Below, in pieces: positions 1-9,613 of a stretch of DNA of 64,000 nucleotides (positions within the stretch are counted from its first letter, which is position 1; each line of letters starts with the position of its first letter). The notes below the pieces were generated by a model. It was not told the origin of the DNA. It ran no database searches and worked only from the letters and a program-made list of their open reading frames with translations. The DNA lies in the NCBI GenBank assembly GCA_039192165.1, contig JBCCXD010000001.1, positions 62,001 through 126,000 on the forward strand, read 5' to 3'. This DNA is from Dinoroseobacter sp039192165 (GTDB lineage: Bacteria > Pseudomonadota > Alphaproteobacteria > Rhodobacterales > Rhodobacteraceae). The position numbers and the translations under genes are program-made.

Positions 1-1717
1 TGTAGGTGTAGCCAAGGATCAGGCCTTCGTCAGTTCCCTGTTCTCGGATCAGAATAGGTGAGGAGTCTTCATTACTCAGGTCTGAAAGCTCAATGCTCGA
101 ATAACCAACACGTGTGTTCAGAGTTCCGTTTTCGCTGACCGGGAAAGTAAGCCCGAAATTAATGCCGGTATCGCGCACGTCGAAGTCTCGGTTGGAGCTG
201 TCGGATTGCGTAAAGCCGATGTCGAAACTGAACGCCAGATCGCGCTCCAGAAAGGACGGCTCAATAAACGCGAAGGTCAGCGTTTGGTCGCCGTCCGTGC
301 CGTTCCAGTTGAGGGCAACTGTCTGACCACGGCCCAAGAAGTTGCGTTCGACGAGCGAAATCAGCAGACCAATCCCGTCATCAACCGAGTAGCTGCCGCC
401 AAGGTTGAGCGATCCGGTAGAGCCCTCTTCGACATCAACATCGACGATAACGGAGTTTTCGCTTGATCCCGGGCGGGTATCTACCTCCACGTCTTCAAAC
501 AACCCAAGGGCCCGGATACGTTCGGCCGACCGCTGGATTTCCCGCGGATTGAAGGGGTCTCCTTCTGCGATCAGAAACTCACGGCGGATCACTCTGTCGA
601 TAGTGGTTGCATTGCCCTCAATATCGATACGCTCGACGAAGATACGTGGACCTTCCTCGACCACAAATTCCACATCCAGTGTGCCTTCAGCATCATTGCG
701 CGTGACGCGGGGGGTCACCCGCAGAAAATTTTCGCCCGCGTCCAGAGCAACCCGCTCCATCCGGTCGATATTCCGATCAACGATCAATGGCGAATAGACT
801 TCGCCAACCTCGATATCGAGCGCACTTGCATAGTCCGCGATATCAATGCCGCCAACCGTGGTCGACGCCGTAACATCACCAAAGGAAAACTGCTGCCCCT
901 CTCGTACATTGAACGTCAGAAAGACTGCATCACGCTCCTGGCTCAACTGTGGGGAAACAGACAATACTTCAAAATCGGTGTACCCGCGCGCCTGATAAAA
1001 ATCTGTCAGAAGCTGGCGGTCAAATTCAACGCGATCCTCGATAAACGTATCACCCTGAACGAACTGCCTGAACAAACCGGCCTGCTTGGTATCCAATACG
1101 CGGCGAAGCCGTCGGTCAGAGTAGGCCTGGTTGCCCACAAAGCTAATCCGCTCATTTTCGACGACGCTTGCCTCTGTGACCTCAAAAACAAGATCGACGC
1201 GATTGTCGCTTTGGCGGATAATCTTCGGGGTCACTGTCGCGGCAATACGGCCGGCCTGACGATAGGCATCGGTGAGGGTTTCGGCATCTTCAATTGCTTG
1301 CGCGGGCGTATAGACCTCGCGCGGGCTGCTGGAGACCAGCTCCAGAAGGATTTCATCGTCGAGGCTGCGATTGCCTTCGATGTTCACCCGGTTGATCGTC
1401 GGAAATTCGCGGACATTGATCAACAGAGTGTTGCCGCGCGGTAAGATCTCTACATCCTCAAACAACCCGGAGCTTTGAATGCGTTGAAATGCATCGTTCA
1501 ATTGACCGGAGGAGACAGGCTCATTGGTCGGAATTCGGGCGAAGCTGAGGATCGTCGCATCGTCGATACGGAGGTTTCCGTTCACGTCGACCTGCGAAAA
1601 CCGAAAATCCTGAGCATGGGCCACATTTGGCTGTGAGGTGAATATCAAACCGCTAAGTATTGCGATTGCTGCGATCCGGGCGCATACACGCCACCCGCTG
1701 AATGCCCGCCTACCCAT
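1..1717 (-). CDS. bamA: BamA, outer-membrane protein assembly factor (3' end off window)
   Basis: BamA inserts beta-barrel proteins into the outer membrane. The reading frame is open from the ATG at 1717 to the left edge (about 572 codons), with an in-frame TAG upstream of the start. The N terminus is basic then hydrophobic and ends in AHA|QDF, a signal peptide. POTRA repeats follow, recognisable by phrases such as VNGNLRIDD, IEGNRSLDDE, FVGNQAYSDRRLR and IEGNATTIDRVIRREF. The start of the beta-barrel domain (SVDDGIGLLISLVERNFLG) follows. The C-terminal barrel is missing because the window ends. It lies downstream of rseP on the same strand, as in many proteobacteria. No better start is seen; the Shine-Dalgarno is weak. 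Confidence 0.95.
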   Translation of the reverse strand, partial: MGRRAFSGWRVCARIAAIAILSGLIFTSQPNVAHAQDFRFSQVDVNGNLRIDDATILSFARIPTNEPVSSGQLNDAFQRIQSSGLFEDVEILPRGNTLLINVREFPTINRVNIEGNRSLDDEILLELVSSSPREVYTPAQAIEDAETLTDAYRQAGRIAATVTPKIIRQSDNRVDLVFEVTEASVVENERISFVGNQAYSDRRLRRVLDTKQAGLFRQFVQGDTFIEDRVEFDRQLLTDFYQARGYTDFEVLSVSPQLSQERDAVFLTFNVREGQQFSFGDVTASTTVGGIDIADYASALDIEVGEVYSPLIVDRNIDRMERVALDAGENFLRVTPRVTRNDAEGTLDVEFVVEEGPRIFVERIDIEGNATTIDRVIRREFLIAEGDPFNPREIQRSAERIRALGLFEDVEVDTRPGSSENSVIVDVDVEEGSTGSLNLGGSYSVDDGIGLLISLVERNFLGRGQTVALNWNGTDGDQTLTFAFIEPSFLERDLAFSFDIGFTQSDSSNRDFDVRDTGINFGLTFPVSENGTLNTRVGYSSIELSDLSNEDSSPILIREQGTDEGLILGYTY

Positions 1718-1838
1718 AGAATCTGCCCCGGTATTTGCCTGTAAGCCTCCCTACCGAGAATGGGACGTTTTGTCAAAACGAGGAAAGGCCCGTGCGGCGG
1801 AGCGCGCGGACCTTGCAGCTACCCAAAAATGTACAGGA

Positions 1839-1979
1839 TTAAAGCGAGTGATGAAGCAGTGTTACCACTGTCACAGCCGCCGTTACCGCACCACTGATCG
1901 CAACAGCAACAAGAAAGCTGTCGCCGAACACACTTACGACCGTACGAACGCCCTTCCAGCTATTTTGAACCAGTTCCAT
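1839..1979 (-). CDS. Possible 46-aa single-span membrane protein
   Basis: A short frame in the 360-bp gap between rseP and bamA. The ATG at 1979 is preceded five bases upstream by a perfect GGAGG; a second in-frame ATG at 1991 overlaps that Shine-Dalgarno and is less likely. The product starts MELVQNSWKGVRT and then has one hydrophobic stretch of about 28 residues (VVSVFGDSFLVAVAISGA onward), ending in LLHHSL. This gives a basic N-terminal segment and one predicted membrane helix. I do not recognise a family. Its place between the RseP protease and the BamA gene suggests a link to the envelope, but that is inference from position only. The rest of the gap (1718-1838 and 1980-2079) shows nothing clear. 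Confidence 0.4.
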   Translation of the reverse strand: MELVQNSWKGVRTVVSVFGDSFLVAVAISGAVTAAVTVVTLLHHSL

Positions 1980-2079
1980 TGCATCCTCCATGACACTGTC
2001 GAGGATCTAGGCTCCGATTGCGGCACGAATGGGGCAGCAATGCGATTGATCGTGGCATCGCGCCCGCGTCATCGGGTGG

Positions 2080-3417
2080 TCACGGGCAAAAGAGATCGTT
2101 GGTAAGGGCAAAGACCATCAGGCTCAAAAGCATAGTTAGTCCTGCGGTCATCATGACCCGCAGCGCCCGATCGCTTGGCGGGCGGCCGGCAACAGCCTCA
2201 TAGGCGTGGAACACCAGATGGCCGCCATCAAGAACTGGAATTGGGAAAAGGTTCAGCAGGCCGACAGCCGTCGATAATACAGCAATAAACCAGATGAACT
2301 GATCAAGCCCCTGCGAGGCAACTGCCCCCGAAGTCTCCGCAATTCCGATCGGTCCAGAAATATTGCAGGTGCTGATCGCGCCTGTAATCATATGCCAAAG
2401 TCCGGACAGGGAAGACTGGATGATGAACCCGGTTTGCGCGACACCGCTGCGCAGCGCATCGACCGGTCCGGGCATAACAGTCTCAGGCTCAAAGAACATG
2501 CCGCCGGTAATGCCGATTAGCCAACGAGTCTCAAACCCCCCGTCCGGCACGGGCAGATCCACACGGCGCGGCGCCAGTTCAAAGTTGTCTTCGGAGCCGG
2601 CGCGCCACACCGTAAGGTCCAGGGTCCGTCCTTCCGAGGCCGAAACCACATCGCGCAATTCTTCAAAGGCAAAGATGGGCACGCCGTCTACAGCCGTGAT
2701 CACATCGCCTTCTTCGAAACCCGCATCCATTGCCGCAGACCGCGGCTGGACGCCCGACACCAACGGCGGCATCAAAAAGGGCCCGTCAACCTCAATCGAC
2801 TGTCCTGCCCGATCCACGGTGTAGGCAAGCACACCTGTCCGAGGAAGGGTTTCCCGCGCTGCATTGAGCGTTTCATAATCCGGAGTTTCGATCCCCCCAA
2901 CCGACAAGATGACATCACCGGTCTGCACGCCTTCTACGGTCATCGGAAGCGCGGCAAGCGCGCCAACTGTCGGGCGCTCCGTTGCGGTGCCCTGAACGAA
3001 GATCATGCCGCCGAAAACGATGATCGACAGGATAAAGTTAAAGACGGGGCCTGCGGCAACGGTCGCGGCACGTTTCCAGAGCTTTGCCCCATGCATCGTT
3101 CGGGCGCGATCTTCGTCGGACATTGCCGAAAGCCCGTCCCCGTCTTTCCCGCTCGCGGCATCGGAATCGCCAAGGAACTTCACAAAACCGCCGAATGGCA
3201 AAGCCGCAATCTGCCACTGCGTGCCGTATTTGTCTGTGCGCTTGAACAGCACCGGTCCAAAGCCGAGCGAAAAGACCTCCGCGTGAATACCGCACCAACG
3301 GCCGACGATGTAGTGGCCGTATTCGTGGATGGCGACGATAACGCTCAGCGCGACCACAAAAGCCAGCAAGGTCCAGATCAGGTTGCCGAAGGTCGGGATC
3401 AGGCCAAAGAGTTCCAA
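2080..3417 (-). CDS. rseP: RseP, site-2 intramembrane zinc metalloprotease
   Basis: Inner-membrane protease that cleaves anti-sigma factors and remnant signal peptides within the membrane. The zinc motif HEYGH is at residues 31-35 inside the first membrane helix and the third metal ligand motif LDGGH at 396-400. PDZ-like segments lie in between (for example VQTGDVILSVGGIETP and FEEGDVITAVDGVPI). At 445 aa the length is normal. The start codon is TTG (3417), supported by GAGGA seven bases upstream; no ATG fits better. It sits 33 bp downstream of dxr on the same strand, in the usual order dxr-rseP-bamA. Confidence 0.96.
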   Translation of the reverse strand: MELFGLIPTFGNLIWTLLAFVVALSVIVAIHEYGHYIVGRWCGIHAEVFSLGFGPVLFKRTDKYGTQWQIAALPFGGFVKFLGDSDAASGKDGDGLSAMSDEDRARTMHGAKLWKRAATVAAGPVFNFILSIIVFGGMIFVQGTATERPTVGALAALPMTVEGVQTGDVILSVGGIETPDYETLNAARETLPRTGVLAYTVDRAGQSIEVDGPFLMPPLVSGVQPRSAAMDAGFEEGDVITAVDGVPIFAFEELRDVVSASEGRTLDLTVWRAGSEDNFELAPRRVDLPVPDGGFETRWLIGITGGMFFEPETVMPGPVDALRSGVAQTGFIIQSSLSGLWHMITGAISTCNISGPIGIAETSGAVASQGLDQFIWFIAVLSTAVGLLNLFPIPVLDGGHLVFHAYEAVAGRPPSDRALRVMMTAGLTMLLSLMVFALTNDLFCP

Positions 3418-3450
3418 TTGATTTCCTCGTTCAAGGTCGGGTGCGCCTGG

Positions 3451-4626
3451 TCAGCGGGTGAACGCTGCTGCATGCACCTGCGCGGTCTGCCTTGCGAGAT
3501 GGTCCACTTTTGCGACGCAATCAAGGCTTTGCGGAGGAATTGACAAGGACATCTCCGCATCCACGCTGCCCAGTGTCGCTTCCACCACAGCTGCCATATC
3601 CAAAAACCCGATCTGTCCGGCAATGAAAGCATCCAATGCAGCTTCCTTGGCGGCGTTAAACACAGCCCCAGCCCTGCCCCCAATTGCCATGACTTCGCGC
3701 GCAAGCCGCAATGCCGGGAAACGACGTTCGTCCGGGTGCTCGAAACTTAAAGTTCCGATCGCAGCGAGGTCCAGCCGCGCCACGGGCAACTCGCGCCGCT
3801 CCGGCCAATGGAGCGCATAGCCAATCGCGTGGCGCATGTCCGGGGCGCCAAGATGGGCCATAAGCGCGCCATCTTTGAACCCGACCAGCGCATGTACGAT
3901 GGATCCCGGATGGACCACCGCTTCTATCCGCTCGGGATCGATTCCAAAAAACTCACGCGTTTCAATAAGCTCCAGTGCTTTATTAAACATCGATGCGCTA
4001 TCGATCGAAATGCGTTGGCCCATGTCCCAGTTCGGATGCGCCACGGCCTCGGCCAGGGTTGCTTTAGAAATCGCCTCCAGCGGCCAGTCGCGGAACGGCC
4101 CGCCTGAGGCGGTGATCACAATCCGTTCGACCGAGGCCATGTCCTCGCCAATCAAAGCCTGAAAGACAGCTGAATGCTCGCTGTCCACTGGCAGGATTTT
4201 TGCGTCATGCGCGTCGGCCTCGGCCATCAGAAGCTGACCCGCCGTGACCAGGCTTTCTTTATTGGCCAACGCCAGAGATCCACCGTGCCGGAGCGCTGCG
4301 AACCCGGGATAGAGCCCGGCTGCTCCGACAATCGCGCTCATCACCCAATCCGCGGGCCGGTCCGCCGCATCGCATAATGCCTGAGCACCTGCGGCAACCT
4401 CGATATTCGTGCCCGACAGCGCGGCGCGCAAATCATCGAGGCGATCGTCATAGGCCGTAACCGCAAGCCCAGCGTTCAGATCGCGCGCCTGCTGTGCAAG
4501 CAAGGCAATATTGGCGCCACCTGTCAGTGCGATTACATCATAGGCTGTCCGGTCCCGGGCTATCAGGTCGACGGTATTCTGTCCGATCGACCCTGTTGAG
4601 CCAAAAATAGAGATGCGCCGCGTCAT
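3451..4626 (-). CDS. dxr: 1-deoxy-D-xylulose 5-phosphate reductoisomerase
   Basis: Second step of the MEP isoprenoid pathway: rearranges and reduces DXP to 2-C-methyl-D-erythritol 4-phosphate with NADPH and a divalent metal. The NADPH-binding motif GSTGSIG is at residues 9-15. The metal/substrate motif PVDSEHSA and the phosphate-site loop (ITASGGPFRDW) are present, with SIDSASMFNKALE further on. The 391-aa length is typical. It lies 24 bp downstream of cdsA, in an operon with uppS, which uses the C55 product of the same pathway. Confidence 0.97.
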   Translation of the reverse strand: MTRRISIFGSTGSIGQNTVDLIARDRTAYDVIALTGGANIALLAQQARDLNAGLAVTAYDDRLDDLRAALSGTNIEVAAGAQALCDAADRPADWVMSAIVGAAGLYPGFAALRHGGSLALANKESLVTAGQLLMAEADAHDAKILPVDSEHSAVFQALIGEDMASVERIVITASGGPFRDWPLEAISKATLAEAVAHPNWDMGQRISIDSASMFNKALELIETREFFGIDPERIEAVVHPGSIVHALVGFKDGALMAHLGAPDMRHAIGYALHWPERRELPVARLDLAAIGTLSFEHPDERRFPALRLAREVMAIGGRAGAVFNAAKEAALDAFIAGQIGFLDMAAVVEATLGSVDAEMSLSIPPQSLDCVAKVDHLARQTAQVHAAAFTR

Positions 4627-4650
4627 AGTCCCGTTCTGACAGATGCAGCT

Positions 4651-5442
4651 TCAGAGGGGAAGCGGCGGAAAGTCGATGATCTGCTCGACCAGCAGAAGCA
4701 GAACCGACGCGCCAAGCATCCCGTCAAAACGATCAAGCAAGCCCCCATGGCCCGGGATCAGGTTCGAGGCATCCTTGACGCCTGCTTTGCGCTTTACAGC
4801 GCTGACGGACACATCGCCGATCTGGGAGGCCATGGACAACGCCACAGAAATCCCGATCAACTCAGACCCTGCAATCGTGTTGAGCATAAAAACAGCGCCA
4901 ACAACCGCGGCGCCGATCCAGCCAGCGACGGTTCCTGACCATGTTTTTTTGGGGCTCACGCGCGGCCAAATCTTGGGCCCGCCGATAAGTCTGCCCGCAA
5001 AATATCCCAGTACATCGGTTGCGACGACCAAGAGCGCGAGCCAAAGCATCCAGATAAAGCCAAAATCATCGCGCAGCACCCAGAGCCCGAGCCCTGCAAT
5101 GCCGATAAGCGCAGAGAATAAGGCAAAGACCAGCCGCGAGTCCTCAAACCTGCCCAGTGAGATCAACGCGGGAACCAGCAAAACCGGAAGCGCAAACCCA
5201 AGCGGCACGATGCTCGCACAGGCAACAGCGCCAGCCGCTATACCTGCGAGCAGCTTGGCGCCAGAAGGATCTTCGGGCGCGCACATGCGCGCCAACTCCC
5301 AGACCATAACACCAACGATGACGGTGATCAGTGCCAGAAAGACGTAGCCGCCCATCCAGACCGCCCCAAGCCCGACGGTGACCATCACAAACCCGGAACC
5401 AAACCGGGTCGTAAGATCGTCAAAACTGGACTTGGGTGACAT
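4651..5442 (-). CDS. cdsA: Phosphatidate cytidylyltransferase (CDP-diglyceride synthase)
   Basis: Makes CDP-diacylglycerol from phosphatidic acid and CTP at the inner membrane, the branch point of phospholipid synthesis. The 263-aa protein is dominated by hydrophobic helices. Near the C terminus it carries the family signature, with SAVKRKAGVKDASNLIPGHG followed by GLLDRFDG. It starts at an ATG 14 bp after the uppS stop, so translation within the operon is likely tightly linked. Length is normal for alphaproteobacteria. Confidence 0.95.
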   Translation of the reverse strand: MSPKSSFDDLTTRFGSGFVMVTVGLGAVWMGGYVFLALITVIVGVMVWELARMCAPEDPSGAKLLAGIAAGAVACASIVPLGFALPVLLVPALISLGRFEDSRLVFALFSALIGIAGLGLWVLRDDFGFIWMLWLALLVVATDVLGYFAGRLIGGPKIWPRVSPKKTWSGTVAGWIGAAVVGAVFMLNTIAGSELIGISVALSMASQIGDVSVSAVKRKAGVKDASNLIPGHGGLLDRFDGMLGASVLLLLVEQIIDFPPLPL

Positions 5443-5456
5443 TGGCGGTCGCGCGG

Positions 5457-6194
5457 TCAGCCCGCAGCCCCAAACCGCCGCGCACGACCACCATAGCGGC
5501 CAACGATTTCGGCAAAAACCTCTGGTGTGAAGTCAGGCCAAAGCGTGTCGATAAACTCGTACTCCGCATAGGCTGACTGCCAGAGCAGGAAGTTTGAAAT
5601 ACGCGCCTCACCACTTGTGCGGATCACCAGATCCGGATCGGGTAAAACGCACGTGTCCAGAAAGCTTGCCAGTGTGGTTTCATCGACCGTGTCGGGATTG
5701 ATCCTGCCCTCAGCAACTTCCCGCGCAAGGCGCTTGGTGGCGCGCGCAACTTCGTCCCGACCGCCGTAATTCAGGGCAATTGTCAGATGAAGCGCGGTGT
5801 TCTCTTTCGTGAGAACTTCGACTTCGTCCATCAGCTCCCGCAGCTTGGGTTCCAGACGGACCCGGTCGCCGATGAAATGAACCCGAACGCCATTCTTGAT
5901 GAAATTCTCCATCTCTTTCGTGATGTAGCGCCGGAAAAGTCCCATCAGCCCTGCAACTTCCGTTTGCGTCCGCTTCCAATTCTCTGTCGAGAACGCGAAG
6001 ATGGTGAGGTATTTGACGCCAAGACCGGGACAAGCCTCAACGACAGCGCGAACCCGGCGGGCGCCGGCCTGATGGCCGATCAGCCGTGGCTTCCCGCGCA
6101 TCTGCGCCCAACGGCCGTTTCCGTCCATAATAATCGCGACATGCTTGGGGCCGCTGCCCGGGGTGTCCGGTCTAATCTGTTCTGCCTGTTCCAT
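5457..6194 (-). CDS. uppS: Undecaprenyl diphosphate synthase (isoprenyl transferase)
   Basis: Condenses isopentenyl diphosphate onto farnesyl diphosphate to give the C55 carrier lipid for peptidoglycan. The catalytic motif MDGNGRWA has its aspartate at residue 24, and the C-terminal motif RTSGEARISNFLLWQSAY is the substrate-binding signature. I chose the ATG at 6194 (245 aa), preceded by GGCGAGG. The frame stays open further upstream into frr, but that extension (MMRRWRQSK...) does not resemble the family. The gene lies 61 bp after frr. Confidence 0.96.
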   Translation of the reverse strand: MEQAEQIRPDTPGSGPKHVAIIMDGNGRWAQMRGKPRLIGHQAGARRVRAVVEACPGLGVKYLTIFAFSTENWKRTQTEVAGLMGLFRRYITKEMENFIKNGVRVHFIGDRVRLEPKLRELMDEVEVLTKENTALHLTIALNYGGRDEVARATKRLAREVAEGRINPDTVDETTLASFLDTCVLPDPDLVIRTSGEARISNFLLWQSAYAEYEFIDTLWPDFTPEVFAEIVGRYGGRARRFGAAG

Positions 6195-6255
6195 GGCCTC
6201 GCCTACTCTTTGTCCCCCCAGGGTGAAAGTGATGGCTTCAAATGAATAAAGGGTG

Positions 6256-6819
6256 TCACACCTGCATGATTTCGTCTTGCTTTGTCTCCAGCGACGCATC
6301 AACCTTTGCGATAAAGGTGTCGGTCAGTTCCTGAACCTCATCCGACCAAAGCTTGTGATCGTCCTCGCTCATCCCCTCGGCTTTCAATTTTTTAAGCTGA
6401 TCCATCCCATCGCGGCGTACATTGCGAATAGCAATGCGCGCGCCTTCGGCGTAGTTGCCCGCCACTTTGGTCAGTTCGCGACGCCGTTCCTCGTTCAGTT
6501 CCGGGATCGGCAGCATAATGATGGTTCCGTTCAGCTGCGGATTAATACCCAGGCCGCTTTCCCGGATTGCTTTTTCTACTTTGCCCACGAGTGACTTGTC
6601 CCACACGTTCACGGTCACCATGCGAGACTCAGGTACATTGACCGTGCCCACCTGGTTAATTGGCGTCGGACTGCCATAGGCATCGACCATGACTGGCTCC
6701 AGCATTGATGCGGACGCCCGTCCGGTACGCAAAGATGCAAATTCGGTTCTCAAAGACGACAAAGCCCCTTCCATGCGCCGCTCGAGGTCACCGGTATCGA
6801 TCTCTAACTCGTCTGCCAT
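6256..6819 (-). CDS. frr: Ribosome recycling factor
   Basis: Splits post-termination ribosomes together with EF-G. The 187-aa product starting at MADELEIDTGDLERRMEGAL has the normal length, and VPESRMVTVNVWD with LPIPELNEERRRELTK are the family hallmarks. Fourteen upstream codons are open (MQLRRTTNED...) but are not part of the family, so the start at 6819 is preferred. A 136-bp gap separates it from pyrH upstream. The order pyrH-frr-uppS-cdsA-dxr is the standard one. Confidence 0.96.
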   Translation of the reverse strand: MADELEIDTGDLERRMEGALSSLRTEFASLRTGRASASMLEPVMVDAYGSPTPINQVGTVNVPESRMVTVNVWDKSLVGKVEKAIRESGLGINPQLNGTIIMLPIPELNEERRRELTKVAGNYAEGARIAIRNVRRDGMDQLKKLKAEGMSEDDHKLWSDEVQELTDTFIAKVDASLETKQDEIMQV

Positions 6820-6955
6820 ATCTATGCTCGCGTCTTCGTTTGTTGTTCTTCGAAGCTGCAACGCGCCCCGTATCTGCGCATAGATACACTCAATACTGTC
6901 CTGATGTATAGCATTGGATCGCGGCAGGTTTGTGGCGCCTCACCCGAAGGTTGGC

Positions 6956-7699
6956 TCAGAGATCCGTCACCGTTGTATAGGTGCCGTCGCCCGCCAGTAT
7001 CCCCCGGAACCCACCCGGCTCGTCCAGCGAGAATACAATAATCGGCAACTTGTTGTCCCGCGCCAGCGCAATCGCCGAGGCATCCATAACCCCGAGATGC
7101 TGCGCAAGGCAGTCGTCATAAGAGATCTGGTGATAGCGCACGGCGTCCTCGTGCTTGACCGGATCCTTGTCGTACACCCCGTCAACCTTGGTGCCTTTGA
7201 AGATCGCCTCGCACGACATTTCAGAGGCCCGCAGGGTCGCGGCCGTATCGGTTGTGAAATAGGGGTTTCCGGTCCCGGCCGCGAAAATACAAACGCGGCC
7301 CTTTTCCAGATGTCGCACGGCGCGGCGGCGAATATACGGCTCGCAGACCTGATCCATAGGAATGGCGCTTATCACCCGCGTGTGCACGCCCAGACCCTCA
7401 AGTGCCGCCTGCATGCCGAGCGCGTTCATGACGGTGGCGAGCATGCCCATATAGTCTGCAGTGGTGCGCTCCATTCCCTGCGCCGAGCCTTGTAACCCTC
7501 TGAAGATGTTGCCACCTCCGATCACCATACAGATCTCAACGCCCAGATCATGGACTGACTTAACCTCTTGCGCGATCCGCTCAACGGTGGGCGGATGCAG
7601 ACCAAAGCCTTGCGGTCCCATCAACGCCTCGCCCGAGATTTTCAGAAGAACTCGTTTGTATTTGGTTGCGCTTTCGCTGGCTTTTATTGTGTCGCTCAT
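6956..7699 (-). CDS. pyrH: UMP kinase
   Basis: Phosphorylates UMP to UDP in pyrimidine nucleotide synthesis; a hexameric amino-acid-kinase-fold enzyme. The phosphate-binding segment YKRVLLKISGEALMG and the glycine-rich GGGNIFRG are present, and NKLPIIVFSLDEPG is close to the end. The ATG at 7699 gives 247 aa, the family length; open codons upstream run into the divergent miaA intergenic region and are not conserved. It is the first gene of the minus-strand operon, divergent from miaA with 117 bp between starts. Confidence 0.96.
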   Translation of the reverse strand: MSDTIKASESATKYKRVLLKISGEALMGPQGFGLHPPTVERIAQEVKSVHDLGVEICMVIGGGNIFRGLQGSAQGMERTTADYMGMLATVMNALGMQAALEGLGVHTRVISAIPMDQVCEPYIRRRAVRHLEKGRVCIFAAGTGNPYFTTDTAATLRASEMSCEAIFKGTKVDGVYDKDPVKHEDAVRYHQISYDDCLAQHLGVMDASAIALARDNKLPIIVFSLDEPGGFRGILAGDGTYTTVTDL

Positions 7700-7816
7700 A
7701 CCCGGGCCTTCCGTCTTGTCCCTGCCTGCCGCCGGGCGCAAGATGCGCCGAACACGCGCCGGGATCAATCGTGAATACCCCGCAACCTGCCAGAGCGAAG
7801 GGACCACGCCGGCTGC

Positions 7817-8704
7817 ATGATCAACCTAAGCCGCATCGCACCTGATCAACCGGTCCTCATCGCAGGACCGACAGCCTCGGGCAAATCTGCACTGGCTCTG
7901 GCCGTGGCAGACGCGCAAGGCGGCGTGATTGTCAATGCCGATGCGCTGCAGGTCTATGCGTGCTGGCAGATTCTCAGTGCCCGTCCAGACCCGTCCGATC
8001 TGGCGCGCGCGCCGCATGCACTTTACGGGCATGTCGCCCGGACAAAAGCGTACTCGGTAGGAGATTGGCTGGCGGAAATCGCGGCCCTCATTCAAACAGG
8101 CGTTCGCCCGATTATAGTCGGAGGAACAGGGCTTTATCTGTCGAGTCTCACTGAAGGCATCAGCAAGATTCCGCACGTTCCTGACGATGTTCGGGCCCGA
8201 GGAAATGCTTTGCGCAACCAGGACTTCGCACAGATGAAGATGGAGCTGGCGACACATGATCCGGATCTGATGGCGAAGATAGACGCGCAGAATCCCATGC
8301 GTGTGCAGAGAGGATGGGAGGTTTTTGAGGCGACAGGAGTGCCACTCTCTGTGTGGCAAGCCCGCAAGGAAGGGCCGCTGATCCCGCGTGCCGAAGCCGC
8401 GGCGCTGGTGCTTGAGGCTCCAAAAGACTGGCTCACCCCGCGCATCCAAAGCCGCTTTGATCAAATGATGCAGAAAGGGGCGCTTGAAGAGGTGCGCCGC
8501 AACGCTCAGCACTGGGTGCCGGGCGCGCCCTGGACCCGGGCAATCGGGGCAGCAGAGCTTATGGAGCACCTCGCCGGGGCTGCCACGCTTGAGGAGGCCA
8601 CCACCCGCGCCGTGATCGCCACACGGCAATATGCCAAGCGGCAGCGCACATGGTTCCGTGCCCGAATGTCCACATGGACGCAGATTGATGCACAGACCCT
8701 CTAG
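7817..8704 (+). CDS. miaA: tRNA dimethylallyltransferase
   Basis: Adds a dimethylallyl group to A37 of tRNAs that read codons beginning with U. The P-loop GPTASGKS is at residues 17-24. The substrate motif reads DALQVYACWQIL, where many MiaA proteins have DSMQVYR. GGTGLYLSSL and the tRNA-binding C-terminal region (RTWFRARM) follow. The 295-aa length is normal for the group. Start ATG at 7817 is the first in frame. The next gene, an AraC regulator, starts 32 bp downstream. Confidence 0.95.
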   Translation: MINLSRIAPDQPVLIAGPTASGKSALALAVADAQGGVIVNADALQVYACWQILSARPDPSDLARAPHALYGHVARTKAYSVGDWLAEIAALIQTGVRPIIVGGTGLYLSSLTEGISKIPHVPDDVRARGNALRNQDFAQMKMELATHDPDLMAKIDAQNPMRVQRGWEVFEATGVPLSVWQARKEGPLIPRAEAAALVLEAPKDWLTPRIQSRFDQMMQKGALEEVRRNAQHWVPGAPWTRAIGAAELMEHLAGAATLEEATTRAVIATRQYAKRQRTWFRARMSTWTQIDAQTL

Positions 8705-8736
8705 GCGAACGAAATTGCACCCATTAACCTTTTGTT

Positions 8737-9561
8737 ATGGAACACGGACATCACTTCCAGGTGGCTTCTCTGGCCGCAATGCAATCGGTCGGCAAATGGC
8801 GTCTGACGTCTTTGCAGGCTGAGCGTTCGCCTGCGTTTTATGCGCTGACGCGCGGACAGGGCCGTGTTGTGGTTGCAGGGCGGACCCGGGGTCTGAACGC
8901 TCCTTGCTATCTTTACATTCCCGCAGGAACCGCCCTGAGATTCGAGTTTTCTGGTTCAATTTCGGGAACAAAACTGAAGATTGACCCCGCTTTGGTGGCT
9001 TCTCTGCCAACAGAACCAATCCTGCTCCGGGGTATTGGCGCACAAGATCAGCGGACGATTGCCCATCACCTCGCTCAGATCGAAGAGGAACGCGGCAGCA
9101 ACCGGCCCGCAGCACGGCGCGCGATCGCCGCGCATGCCAATCTTCTGGCCGTGGCGCTCGAACGCGCCCACAGCGCCGCGGGCGCCCTGCCCTGGTGCGA
9201 GACAAAGGGCCAGAAGTTGACCGCGCGGTTCATGGCGCTGATCGAGACAGATATTGCAGACGGCACACTCAATGGTCCGTCCGTTGCAGAATATGCCGAG
9301 CGCCTCGGGATCACCTCCACACATCTTACCCGTGTCTGTCAGGCGGAGCTTGGCCAGGGCGCATCCTCCTATCTTCAGGACAGACTGCTGTCGGAAGCCC
9401 AGCGTCGCCTCAAGGAGACTGGTTTGCCCGTGCAGTCCATTGCACGCGATCTTGGGTACCGGTCGGCCGCCTACTTCACACGTGCCTACGGCGCGCGGAT
9501 CGGTCAAACGCCCAGTGCAACCCGGATTGCTGAAGTGCGCAAAACCACGCATCCACACTGA
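8737..9561 (+). CDS. AraC-family transcriptional regulator
   Basis: A 274-aa protein with a divergent N-terminal ligand-type domain and a C-terminal double helix-turn-helix of the AraC/XylS type. The first helix-turn-helix is around GPSVAEYAERLGITSTHL. The second has the classical IARDLGYRSAAYFTRAYGARIG followed by TPSATR. The N-terminal part (residues 1-110) has few charged residues and cannot be assigned a ligand. It lies directly upstream of an oligopeptide-type ABC operon on the same strand, so control of that operon is a reasonable guess. Confidence 0.9.
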   Translation: MEHGHHFQVASLAAMQSVGKWRLTSLQAERSPAFYALTRGQGRVVVAGRTRGLNAPCYLYIPAGTALRFEFSGSISGTKLKIDPALVASLPTEPILLRGIGAQDQRTIAHHLAQIEEERGSNRPAARRAIAAHANLLAVALERAHSAAGALPWCETKGQKLTARFMALIETDIADGTLNGPSVAEYAERLGITSTHLTRVCQAELGQGASSYLQDRLLSEAQRRLKETGLPVQSIARDLGYRSAAYFTRAYGARIGQTPSATRIAEVRKTTHPH

Positions 9562-9613
9562 TCACCCTGCTCTATTGGCCGTTCACAGCGGTTTGAAACG
9601 CGAAAATGCCTGT

